From positions 1 through 12,724 of the forward strand of contig CADAGG010000017.1 in assembly GCA_902787415.1 (NCBI GenBank): a stretch of 12,724 nt of DNA, read 5' to 3'. The notes beneath the pieces are model-generated. The model did no database searches. It saw only the letters and a program-made list of their open reading frames with translations, and was not told the origin of the DNA. Shown one piece after another: positions 1 to 7,123 of this stretch (positions are counted from its first letter, which is position 1; every line of letters begins with the position of its first letter). Position numbers and translations under genes: made by a program. The DNA is from a methanogenic archaeon (GTDB taxonomy: Archaea; Thermoplasmatota; Thermoplasmata; Methanomassiliicoccales; Methanomethylophilaceae).

Positions 1-770
1 TCTTGACTGGCAGGGCTGACCGGAGAGACCACATCTCCAGGGTACACCAGGTTGCTGTTGGAATCCTCCCATCCTGCAAACACCTTGCTGACAGTAAGGG
101 GATATGCGGTGGGGTAAGTGACACTGAAAGAATATCCGGCAGGAACGTCCCCTCCGGCACCCGCCTCGCTTATCACTCCGAGGATGTCGTATTTTGAATT
201 GGCAGGGTCCTCCTTCATCGCCTCGAGCGTGTAATTATGCCCGTTCCATGTGTATTCCACAGAGCTGGCAGTAAGCGTGGCATCGGATATTCCATTGGCA
301 GGGAGAGTGAATACAGCAACCGAAGCCCCCAGACTTCCCGAAGGAAGCTCTACCCGAACATCTCCGGAAACCAGGTACAGGGTACCGTCGTCCTCGCTGA
401 ACGAATATGTCACATTGACATTGTTAGCAGTCTTGCTGACCTTGACGGCGACAGTTTCTCCTGTCCAATTGCCACTATCACCGGATTTGATATTCTGGAC
501 GGTCCCTGCCCAAAACTCTGGGTTGTATTCAGTGGCGGGTATTCCGTAGTACTCCGCGGTCAAACTCTTACTCTCGCCGTTATTGCTGTTATAGGTAATC
601 CACTGTTTCATGGTCCCATTAGAATATGTCGCGGGAGTATTGCCCCCGTCTGCACTGGAGGAATTGATGCTCGCAATGGGCACTACCAACATCAGCACCA
701 CGGCTACTGCTGCTAATATCGTGAGGGGCCCAGCCCTCCTCGAACCGCGACTGTGATACTGACCGGTCAA
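1..770 (-). CDS. Secreted or cell-surface protein, N-terminal part (runs off the left edge)
   Basis: A single open frame runs on the minus strand from a TTG codon at 770 to the window edge, giving about 256 residues with no stop. I chose TTG because an in-frame TGA lies six codons upstream, a GGGAGGG Shine-Dalgarno-like run sits a few bases before it, and a signal peptide follows at once. The N-terminus is basic (Arg/Gly/Ser, about residues 3-13), then has a hydrophobic stretch of Leu, Val and Ala (about 15-33), then a Ser/Asn/Gly-rich polar region. The rest has alternating beta-strand character with many Thr, Ser, Asn, Gly and Tyr. Near the visible end an FAGWEDS motif followed by VYPGD resembles InlB B-repeat / Listeria-Bacteroides repeat modules of surface proteins; this is resemblance only. 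The inferred role is an exported surface or adhesion-type protein. Substrate or partner is unknown. The C-terminus and any anchor lie outside the window. Confidence 0.72.
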   Translation of the reverse strand, partial: MTGQYHSRGSRRAGPLTILAAVAVVLMLVVPIASINSSSADGGNTPATYSNGTMKQWITYNSNNGESKSLTAEYYGIPATEYNPEFWAGTVQNIKSGDSGNWTGETVAVKVSKTANNVNVTYSFSEDDGTLYLVSGDVRVELPSGSLGASVAVFTLPANGISDATLTASSVEYTWNGHNYTLEAMKEDPANSKYDILGVISEAGAGGDVPAGYSFSVTYPTAYPLTVSKVFAGWEDSNSNLVYPGDVVSPVSPASQ

Positions 771-840
771 TCCTTTCCCTCCCTGTCATACTTGGATGAG
801 ATACACTCTCCGCTTTGGACATAATAAAGAGTCTTAACGG

Positions 841-850
841 GTTTTTAAAA
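841..850 (-). promoter_or_regulatory. TATA-like element for the secreted-protein gene
   Basis: On the minus strand this reads TTTTAAAAAC, an AT-rich block in GC-rich surroundings. It lies about 75 bases before the proposed TTG start, so transcription would start near 818-822 and leave a leader of about 50 bases. Assigned from base composition and spacing only. Confidence 0.35.
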
Positions 851-1240
851 GCTACGCAGACATCGAGTAGACAAACCCAAGATAGCGTTTTGCAAAGAAA
901 ATGCGTATGCTTTGCCAGTACGATATGGAACTGCTCCGCAATACGTCCGATTCCGCCACCCAACAACACATGGGGGTCAGCAACCAACTGTACTCCTGCC
1001 GTGTTGTGAACGGTACCGTGTCGAAATATCCGCGTACACCCGGTCCACAGGAGAGATATAACGGGAAAACAAAGGACCGCGAAAACGATACGACCAGATT
1101 TATAAGAACCCCCTCCAACACAGATCCTCTCTCCGGGATTCCCCCGGCTGCATCGACGATCTTAAGTCCAAAGACCCAGGAGATAAAACACACGGAACTT
1201 ATGAACGGTACAATAAGTCAGACAAGGTGAATTTCCATAG

Positions 1241-1497
1241 AGGGAGCTGAAGGAAACAGGGGTCTTCGAATGCGACAGCAAAAGGAGATACGCCCGCGAG
1301 CGTTTGGCCAAAAACAGACTGAAGATATGCTTGAGTGAAAAGCCAACATCACAGTCTTCCTCCTCGTCAAGGGCTACACGCTTGAAAAGTCTCTCGAGAT
1401 GGTATAAACTTCTCCGGAAGACCGCGATTCCGTCATCGGAAGGATTCAGGAAATAGTCTCCCAGCACTCTGATACCCCGTTCCCAATAATTCTATAA
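1241..1497 (+). pseudogene. Possible decayed coding remnant before ramA
   Basis: Two plus-strand frames look protein-like in turn. Frame one, 1241-1453, begins RELKETGVFECDSKRRYARE and stays plausible to about 1350. Frame two, 1351-1494, gives TVFLLVKGYTLEKSLEMV, then a TAA at 1405-1407, then SPEDRDSVIGRIQEIVSQHS and a stop. Joining them needs one frameshift and reading through one stop, so an intact protein is not encoded. I do not recognise a family. It may be a decayed small regulatory or DNA-binding protein, or chance coding character in GC-rich DNA. Confidence 0.2.
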
Positions 1498-1498
1498 T
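1491..1498 (+). promoter_or_regulatory. TATA box of ramA, placed for a leaderless transcript
   Basis: TCTATAAT lies in the AT-rich segment 1483-1500 just before ramA. Its centre is about 26 bases before the ramA ATG. Archaeal TATA boxes usually sit 25-27 bases before the transcription start, so the mRNA would begin at or next to the start codon. Confidence 0.5.
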
Positions 1499-1520
1499 AA
1501 GGCATCACGATACTGGGAGC

Positions 1521-3146
1521 ATGACCGATTACGCTATCGCACTCGACATCGGAACCAGCGGACTCCGCTGTCAGGCAATCGAAATGGACACAGGGAAGAC
1601 CGTCGCCACCGCCATCACGCAGAGGCACCCGATCCCCGGAATGAACGTCATCGACCACGTCAACTTCGCCATGAAATCCGGGGCCGACGTCGCCAACAGA
1701 CTCATCGTCACCTGCGCCAACTCCCTCTTCGCCAGCCTCGGCATCGACCTCTCCAAGGTCAAGAGGCTCGGAGTGTGCGGCAACACCTTCCAGATGTCGC
1801 TGTTCCAGAACATCGAGATCAGGGACCTCGCCTTCGCCGGAGAGAACATGCTCAAGACCCTCGGCGTCAAGAAGATCGAGAGGAACGGAGCTGTGCTCAA
1901 GGCATCCGACATGGGCCTCAAGGACATGCCCAACGCGGAGGTCATCATCCCTCCCGCGGTCAGGCACGAGATCGGTGCCGATGCCATCGCCATGCTCCTC
2001 ATGACCGGCGTCCACGAGTCCAAGGAACCCGCCCTGGTCGTCGACTACGGAACCAACGCCGAGATGGCCCTTATCTGCGGCGACGGCAGGATCTTCACCG
2101 GTTCCGCCGCGGCGGGACCCGCCATGGAGGGACAGGAGATCGAGAAGGGAATGCTGGCGGCCCCCGGCGCCATCTCCGACGTCAACATCGTGGAGGACGG
2201 ATGGCTGTGCACCGTGCTCGACGAGTCCATGATCCCCCAGCCCGGGGACGTCATCGACCCCCTGACCGGAAAGGTCGTCAGGAAGGGCAAGATGAAGGCC
2301 ATCGGAATCACCGGTACCGGAACCGTGGCCGCCCTCGACTGCGGTATGAAGGCCGGCATCATCGTCCCCCCGAACATCAACACCGAGGACGGCAAGCTCC
2401 ACCTGCAGGACGAGATCTACATCAACTCCCACGACGTCGACGAGGCGGGAAAGGCCATCGGCGCCATGAGGGCCGGATTCCTCACCCTGCTCAGGACCGC
2501 TGGAATGTGGACCGGCGATGTCAAGACCGCCTACATGTCCGGAGCATCCGGACTGTACGTGGACGCCATCAAGGCCCTCGGAATCGGAATGGTCGTGCCC
2601 GGAGCGGAGCACCTCATCCAGTTCGGAAACACCTCCATCGAGATGGCCCGCAAGATCGCTCTGGGTCAATTGGATCTCGACACCCTCCGCGCCTTCGCGG
2701 AGAAGCTCAAGGCGGAGCACTGCATGTTCGCCACCTCCGAGATCTTCAAGGACATCTACTCCATCGAGTACTCCGTCTGGTGCACCGGCATGCCCATGTC
2801 CATGTACGACGAGATGCTGGGTATGTACCAGCTGCCTCCTCTCGGCACCCCCAAGGAGAACGTCACCGTCAAGAGGCTCGCCAAGGCCGACCTGCCCGAC
2901 ACCGAGGTCGCTCCCGTCAAGACCGTCCCCTCCGGGACCATCCTCCAGGGAATGGTCGAGGGCTGCCACAACTGCGGCAGATGCGTGAAGGAGTGCCCCG
3001 AGCATGCCCTCTCCATCAAGCCCTGCGAGGGAGGATCCACCGCCTTCGTCATGTCCGACAGGTGCGCCGGAACCGCCTGCAGGCGCTGCGAGAGGAAGTG
3101 CAAGGACCAGCTCCTGCACCTCGACAACTTCGTCATAAACGTTTGA
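1521..3146 (+). CDS. ramA: RamA, ATP-dependent reductive activase of methylamine corrinoid proteins
   Basis: RamA reduces inactive Co(II) corrinoid in the methylamine corrinoid proteins (MtmC, MtbC, MttC) to active Co(I), driven by ATP hydrolysis. The 541-residue product matches the usual length of about 540. The N-terminus has the family's ALDIGTSGLRCQA stretch (residues 7-19), followed by an ASKHA-like fold with VVDYGTNAEMA (near 173-183) and GITGTGTVAALDCG (near 261-274). The C-terminus carries two iron-sulfur motifs: Cys482/485/488/492 (CX2CX2CX3C followed by Pro) and Cys515/520/523/527 (CX4CX2CX3C), with an extra Cys502. These should hold two [4Fe-4S] clusters that feed the electron to cobalt. 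The ATG at 1521 is directly preceded by GGGAG, too close for normal ribosome binding, which fits the leaderless reading. It stands apart from, and opposite in direction to, the mtm and pyl genes it serves. Stop is TGA. Confidence 0.95.
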   Translation: MTDYAIALDIGTSGLRCQAIEMDTGKTVATAITQRHPIPGMNVIDHVNFAMKSGADVANRLIVTCANSLFASLGIDLSKVKRLGVCGNTFQMSLFQNIEIRDLAFAGENMLKTLGVKKIERNGAVLKASDMGLKDMPNAEVIIPPAVRHEIGADAIAMLLMTGVHESKEPALVVDYGTNAEMALICGDGRIFTGSAAAGPAMEGQEIEKGMLAAPGAISDVNIVEDGWLCTVLDESMIPQPGDVIDPLTGKVVRKGKMKAIGITGTGTVAALDCGMKAGIIVPPNINTEDGKLHLQDEIYINSHDVDEAGKAIGAMRAGFLTLLRTAGMWTGDVKTAYMSGASGLYVDAIKALGIGMVVPGAEHLIQFGNTSIEMARKIALGQLDLDTLRAFAEKLKAEHCMFATSEIFKDIYSIEYSVWCTGMPMSMYDEMLGMYQLPPLGTPKENVTVKRLAKADLPDTEVAPVKTVPSGTILQGMVEGCHNCGRCVKECPEHALSIKPCEGGSTAFVMSDRCAGTACRRCERKCKDQLLHLDNFVINV

Positions 3147-3152
3147 ACCAAT

Positions 3153-3180
3153 TCGCACGCGCTCTCACGGGCGCGTGCGA
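3153..3180 (+). terminator. Hairpin terminator after ramA
   Basis: A perfect 10-base-pair stem (TCGCACGCGC with GCGCGTGCGA) with an 8-base loop starts six bases after the ramA stop. The run after it is only moderately T-rich (TACTATTT), and the next gene's TATA box overlaps it. It probably separates ramA from the helicase transcript. Confidence 0.6.
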
Positions 3181-3185
3181 TACTA

Positions 3186-3198
3186 TTTAAAGTATAAA
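3186..3198 (+). promoter_or_regulatory. TATA box of the DEAD-box helicase gene
   Basis: TTTAAAGTATAAA stands just after the ramA hairpin. A start about 25 bases downstream (near 3217-3222) would leave a leader of about 55-60 bases before the ATG at 3278. That leader includes a small hairpin at 3229-3243 (TCGCG/CGCGA). Confidence 0.5.
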
Positions 3199-3277
3199 CC
3201 CTACCCCCGTTTTGGAATCTTGAAGAATTCGCGGTCGTCGCGATTGATTTGATATTCTTTCCCAAAGTGATTGAGAA

Positions 3278-5077
3278 ATGACACAAAGCAGATTTGAGGA
3301 TCTAGGCATTTCGAAAGACGTTTTGAAAGCCGTCAGATCCGTTGGATGGTCAGAGCCCACCCCGGTGCAGGCAGCCGCTATCCCCGTCGGACTGGAAGGA
3401 GCAGATCTCCTCGCCCAGGCCCAGACCGGGACCGGAAAGACCGGGACCTTCGGGTCAATCATCCTCAGCAGGACCAAGTCGGGATCCAGCGACCCGACTT
3501 CACTGGTTCTCGTGCCGACAAGGGAGCTCGCTTCGCAGGTGTCCGAGGAGATGGAAAGACTCTCGGAATACAGCGGGCATGTCTGCATCCCCATATACGG
3601 CGGCGTTAACATCGAGACCCAGGCTAAACAGCTTAAGAAAGGGGCAGATGCAGTGATTGCCACCCCCGGAAGACTCAAGGACCTCATCGAGAGGAAGATG
3701 ATCAGGCTCGACTCCGTCGAGATCGTCGTCCTCGACGAGGCCGACCGCATGCTGGACATGGGATTCGCCCCCAGCGTGAACATGATCCTCTCCAGGATCA
3801 CCAAGGACAGGCAGACCATGATGTTCTCGGCCACCATGCCCGAGGAGGTCATGAAGATGGCTGTCAAGCACATGTACGACCACAAGGAGATACTGGTCTC
3901 CAAGGACGAGCCCACCCTGGACCTCACCGAGCAGTTCTTCGTCATGACGAACCGCGAGTCCAAGAGGGACGAACTCATGCACCTCATCGAGGACGGTTAC
4001 CCCAAGATGATGGTGTTCTGCAGGACCAAGCGCAAGGTCGACTACCTCACCCGCAAGCTCAAGAGGGACGAGTACGACGTGGAGGGCATCCACGGCGACA
4101 TCGGCCAGAACAAGAGGGAGAGGGTCATAAAGGACTTCGCCGGAGGCAAGCTCCAGGTGCTCATCGCCAGCGACGTGGCGTCCCGCGGACTCGACATCGA
4201 GGGCGTGGACGTCGTCGTCAACTACGACATCCCCGTGGACCCCGAGACCTACATCCACAGGATCGGGAGGACCGGCAGGGCCGGCAAGACCGGTAAGGCC
4301 ATCACCTTCGTCACCGCGGATGACATCAAGGGCCTGAACACCATCGAGAGGACCATCGCCAAGAAGATCACCGAGCTCCCCTGGACCTCCTCGCTCTACA
4401 CCGAGGACCCCTCCGCCGAGCCTGTTCCCAAGGCCGCCAAGGCCCCCAAGAAGCAGGCTCAGAAGAAGGAGGAGCCGAAGAAGGCCGAGCCCAGGAAACA
4501 GCCTTCCAAGAAGGAGAAGGAGCCCGAGACCCCCGTCAAAGGGGAGCGCACCCTCCGCGGCAAGCTCGACAAGGGAGTCCGCAGGGACGCCCAGCCCAAG
4601 GCCGAGCAGGCACCCAAGAAATCCAAGCCCGAACCCGCCCCCAAGAAGGCGGAACCCGCTCCCAAGACCAAAGTGCCAGAGCGCCATAAGACCGAGAAGA
4701 AGGAGGAACCCGCAGAGGTGCCTCCCGCACCTCAGACCAACGGCAGGTACATCCCCCTGGGAGTCCCCAAGAACCCCCGCCCGCTCCATTCCTATGTAGG
4801 AATCGTGCGCGCGGCGCACCCCAAGAAGGACATGTCCTTCGACCGTCTCGAGCTCAACGTCGGATCCGACGACGGGCTCGACATCGACAAGCTCAGGAAC
4901 TTCGTCATCGACACCGCAGGCGTCGAGCCGAGGGACGTGGGCAACATCCATGTCATGGAGAACAAGGCCAGGGTGCAGGTCGTGAGGTACAGGTCCCAGG
5001 AGGTCGTGGACGAGCTCTTCGGACAGGTCATCAACGGCAAGCGCGTGCTTGTCACCAATCTAAGCGATAAACATTAA
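3278..5077 (+). CDS. DEAD-box ATP-dependent RNA helicase with DbpA-like RNA-binding C-terminus
   Basis: This 599-residue protein unwinds or remodels RNA using ATP, probably in ribosome assembly, RNA decay or cold adaptation. All helicase motifs are visible: Q motif with PTPVQ (27-31), motif I AQTGTGKT (48-55), Ia PTRELA (80-85), Ib TPGR (129-132), motif II DEAD (153-156), motif III SAT (184-186), motif V SDVASRGLD (298-306) and motif VI HRIGRTGRAG (327-336). Residues about 380-490 form a Lys/Pro/Glu/Ala-rich, probably disordered linker with repeated APKK and KKAEP units. Residues about 505-595 fit the DbpA RNA-binding domain fold: a LELNVGSDDGLD strand, a DVGNIHV segment and a closing INGKRVLVTNL. 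This domain plan is typical of bacterial CsdA/DbpA-type helicases, so transfer from bacteria is possible. It has its own promoter, and nothing ties it to methylamine use. The exact RNA target is unknown. Confidence 0.93.
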   Translation: MTQSRFEDLGISKDVLKAVRSVGWSEPTPVQAAAIPVGLEGADLLAQAQTGTGKTGTFGSIILSRTKSGSSDPTSLVLVPTRELASQVSEEMERLSEYSGHVCIPIYGGVNIETQAKQLKKGADAVIATPGRLKDLIERKMIRLDSVEIVVLDEADRMLDMGFAPSVNMILSRITKDRQTMMFSATMPEEVMKMAVKHMYDHKEILVSKDEPTLDLTEQFFVMTNRESKRDELMHLIEDGYPKMMVFCRTKRKVDYLTRKLKRDEYDVEGIHGDIGQNKRERVIKDFAGGKLQVLIASDVASRGLDIEGVDVVVNYDIPVDPETYIHRIGRTGRAGKTGKAITFVTADDIKGLNTIERTIAKKITELPWTSSLYTEDPSAEPVPKAAKAPKKQAQKKEEPKKAEPRKQPSKKEKEPETPVKGERTLRGKLDKGVRRDAQPKAEQAPKKSKPEPAPKKAEPAPKTKVPERHKTEKKEEPAEVPPAPQTNGRYIPLGVPKNPRPLHSYVGIVRAAHPKKDMSFDRLELNVGSDDGLDIDKLRNFVIDTAGVEPRDVGNIHVMENKARVQVVRYRSQEVVDELFGQVINGKRVLVTNLSDKH

Positions 5078-5087
5078 AACGGTTCTT

Positions 5088-5115
5088 CCGGACGGGGAGG
5101 ACGCTCCCCGTCCGG
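5088..5115. terminator. Strong hairpin between convergent genes
   Basis: A perfect 12-base-pair stem (CCGGACGGGGAG with CTCCCCGTCCGG) and a GACG loop lie between the helicase stop at 5077 and the pylD stop at 5141. On the plus strand a T-rich stretch (CTTTTTCTTAGTTTTAC) follows about 12 bases later; on the minus strand TTTTAATGTTT follows. It can act in both directions and probably ends both the helicase transcript and the pyl operon. A second CCGG/CCGG pairing just after it could compete. Confidence 0.7.
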
Positions 5116-5140
5116 TTCTACCGGATACTTTTTCTTAGTT

Positions 5141-5962
5141 TTACTTTCTGCAGCCGAGGTAGGAGTAGTAGGCACTCTCCATGGCCATGGCGGCGACCCC
5201 GATCGCGAGGGGGTCGTGGATGATGAGTGCCTTCTTGCAGGCCTCCTCGTCGAAGGTGTGGGGCACTCCGGGGGAGGAGATGATCGCTCCCTCCTGGATG
5301 TCCTCCGTCTCGATGTGGGCGGGGGAGGCGTTGAGGATGTACTTGTGGGCGCGGATGGCCGCACGGACGTCCTCCGCCACCTTCACGCGGGGGTTGGCCT
5401 TCTGGACGGCGTACGCCTTGTCGAGGTCGATGTCGGTGACGGTGACGTTGGCGCTCTTGGCGACCAGGAGCCTGGCCATCTCGCTTCCGACCCTGCCGGC
5501 ACCGACGATGAGGACGTCCTTGCCGATCAGCATGTCGGCCGCGGCGGACAGGGCCGCGATGTAGGCCTTGGCGGTGCTGAAGGTGTTGTTGGACGCCTTC
5601 TTGGCCTCGATATTGTAGGCCAGGAACTCGACGTCGTCGGCCATGAAGATGAGGTTGGGCTTGTGCTCAAGGGCCTCCTTGAAACCGCTGATGTCGGTCT
5701 TCTCGGTGACGAAGGCCTCGAATCCGAGCCACTTGCAGATGTCCCTGACGGACTCGGAGAAGTTGGTGATGATACCCTCTCCGGTGGTGACTGGCACTAC
5801 TGCGCAGGTGTACTCCTTGGTGTCGATGGCGTACTCCCACATGCCGACCGCTTCGCAGGCCAGCTTCTTGAGGGTCCTGCCGGTGTTCTTCACAAGGAAT
5901 TCTTCGAGTGCTCCGAGGTTCTCGGAGAGGTCTTTGACGTCGTTGTTCGTTAGTCTGGTCAT
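5141..5962 (-). CDS. pylD: PylD, pyrrolysine synthase (last step)
   Basis: PylD oxidises the epsilon-amine of L-lysine-Nε-(3R)-3-methyl-D-ornithine with NAD+. The product cyclises to the pyrroline ring and so becomes pyrrolysine. The 273 residues are close to the family's roughly 260-270. An N-terminal substrate-side region carries the family stretches VPVTTGEGIITNFSES (56-71) and FMADDVEFLAYN (106-117). A Rossmann NAD-binding segment follows with VLIVGAGRVGSE (150-161) and an acidic TDIDLD (176-181) that should grip the adenosine ribose. Near the end, SSPGVPHTFDEEA (229-241) and PLAIG (251-255) match the family. The ATG directly follows the pylC stop (TGA-ATG), so translation is probably coupled. 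It is the last gene of the operon; stop is TAA. Confidence 0.95.
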   Translation of the reverse strand: MTRLTNNDVKDLSENLGALEEFLVKNTGRTLKKLACEAVGMWEYAIDTKEYTCAVVPVTTGEGIITNFSESVRDICKWLGFEAFVTEKTDISGFKEALEHKPNLIFMADDVEFLAYNIEAKKASNNTFSTAKAYIAALSAAADMLIGKDVLIVGAGRVGSEMARLLVAKSANVTVTDIDLDKAYAVQKANPRVKVAEDVRAAIRAHKYILNASPAHIETEDIQEGAIISSPGVPHTFDEEACKKALIIHDPLAIGVAAMAMESAYYSYLGCRK

Positions 5963-7123
5963 TCATATCATATCCGGTGATTTGTCGATAAACTCCTCGA
6001 GTTCGAGGTTCTCCATTATGTTGGTGATAAACTGTTTCTTCTTGTGGACCACGTCCTGATAGGAGTCCCCGTGGTTGATCACAGTGAATCTGCATTCGTA
6101 GGTGCCGCTGCGGTAGTCGGTGATGACCTCGTCGGCGCCCATGAAGTCCTCGAGGTACATGGGGTTCTGCACATGGCTGAACTCCTTCTCCCCGCAGGTG
6201 GACAGGGTGGTGCCGCGGACGATGAAGTGCTCGTAGCTGGCGTATCCCTTCTTCGGTACCTTTCCGGTCTCCTTACCCATCTTGGAGCACACGAGCTCCT
6301 CCAGGAGGTTGATTCCCGTTGCCGCACAAATGCAGGCAGGGGTCTGGCTGGGGATCCTGGCGTCGATCTCCAGCACCCTGAGTCCCTTCTTGGTGAAGAT
6401 GGCCTCCACGTCCATGAGGGCGTTGAGTCCCAGGCCCTCCCCGAGCTCCTTCCCTATCTTTATGAACTGCTCCTCGTCGGCCTCGGGGAGGACGCGGGGC
6501 TCGCAGATGATCTGCTTGCAGTCGTAGTTGGAGTCGAGCACCACCTCGGTGGTGACGTAGGCTTTGGCGGTCTTCCCGTTGCCGATGACCTCGATGGAGA
6601 CGCTCTTGCCGGAGACGAACTCCTGCTGGATGGGGGTGTCGCCGAGCTTCTCTATGACCCTCAGGGCCCTCTGCCTCTCCTCCTCGTTGTTCACGGCGCT
6701 GACGCCGATGCTGCCGCTCTGGCAGGAGGGCTTCACGATGATCGGGAAGCCGCACTCGGGCCACGGCCGGGGGATGGGGGTGCCGATGCGCGCCATCAGC
6801 TCGTTGGACTTCTCCTTGGAGCAGGAGGTCTTGTAGGATTCTATGTCGAACAGGAGATGGGTGCCGCACTCGGGCACGGTCCTGCTGAGGAACTCGAGGA
6901 CCTCGAGATTCTCCACCGCGGGGATGACCGCGTCGCATTCCGCGAAGAGCTGCTTCGCTCTCTCAGGTTCCTGGAGGATGTCGCACACCTCGGCCCTGTC
7001 CGCGAGGGAGAGGGCGGGGGCGTCCTTCCTCTTGTCGATGACCATGGAGGTGTATCCCGCGTGCCTGCAGAGGTACACGGCCTCCATGCCCTGGAGGATG
7101 CCCCCGACGATCCCTATCAGCAT
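5963..7123 (-). CDS. pylC: PylC, 3-methylornithine–lysine ligase (ATP-grasp)
   Basis: PylC joins (3R)-3-methyl-D-ornithine to the epsilon-amine of L-lysine with ATP, the second step of pyrrolysine synthesis. The 386-residue product begins with a glycine-rich pre-ATP-grasp fold (MLIGIVGGILQGMEA, then a VIDKRKDAPA segment). The central ATP-grasp part shows FPIIVKPSCQSGSIGVSAV, where the Lys and the Ser/Gly loop should contact ATP. Toward residues 235-265, MDVEAIF and LEIDARIPSQTP carry the acidic residues expected to bind magnesium and the family's Arg-Ile-Pro-Ser-Gln stretch. The start overlaps the end of pylB by 7 bases, and a GGAGG inside the pylB end lies about 10 bases before the ATG, which supports this start and coupled translation. 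Stop is TGA. Confidence 0.95.
   Translation of the reverse strand: MLIGIVGGILQGMEAVYLCRHAGYTSMVIDKRKDAPALSLADRAEVCDILQEPERAKQLFAECDAVIPAVENLEVLEFLSRTVPECGTHLLFDIESYKTSCSKEKSNELMARIGTPIPRPWPECGFPIIVKPSCQSGSIGVSAVNNEEERQRALRVIEKLGDTPIQQEFVSGKSVSIEVIGNGKTAKAYVTTEVVLDSNYDCKQIICEPRVLPEADEEQFIKIGKELGEGLGLNALMDVEAIFTKKGLRVLEIDARIPSQTPACICAATGINLLEELVCSKMGKETGKVPKKGYASYEHFIVRGTTLSTCGEKEFSHVQNPMYLEDFMGADEVITDYRSGTYECRFTVINHGDSYQDVVHKKKQFITNIMENLELEEFIDKSPDMI

Larger units (their letters stand above)
771..1520. other. 750-base region with no convincing intact gene
   Basis: This stretch separates the leftward secreted-protein gene from the rightward ramA gene. Open frames of about 100-113 codons exist on both strands, but none has a credible start with a ribosome site, and their translations look like random sequence (clustered Cys, Trp and Ser, no recognisable motif). 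It contains a TATA-like ATTTATAAG at 1098-1106 on the plus strand, a short CCGGG/CCCGG hairpin near 1133-1147, a possible decayed coding segment at 1241-1497, and the ramA promoter at its right end. I see no tRNA, CRISPR or transposon ends. Confidence 0.6.

Noticed and set aside
619..987. Minus-strand frame starting at ATG 816 as the true start of the secreted protein
   Set aside because: It is out of frame with the long open frame to the window edge and lacks the signal peptide; the TTG at 770 with GGGAGGG before it fits better.
901..1230. Plus-strand open frame of 109 codons between the secreted-protein gene and ramA
   Set aside because: The product looks like random sequence, there is no ribosome site, a TATA-like element lies inside it, and it overlaps an equally long minus-strand frame.
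852..1467. Two minus-strand open frames (852-1193 and 1162-1467)
   Set aside because: The translations are rich in Cys, Trp and Ser with no motif, and no promoter or ribosome site fits. The second is antisense to the possible decayed coding segment.
1446..3158. Long minus-strand open frame (570 codons) antisense to ramA
   Set aside because: It is a shadow of the strongly C/G-ending codons of ramA; the product is a repetitive Gly/Asp/Val/His-rich string. RamA on the other strand is certain.
3500..4951. Long minus-strand open frame antisense to the helicase
   Set aside because: A codon-bias shadow, Leu/Gly/Val/Asp-rich with no motif; the helicase on the plus strand has every family motif.
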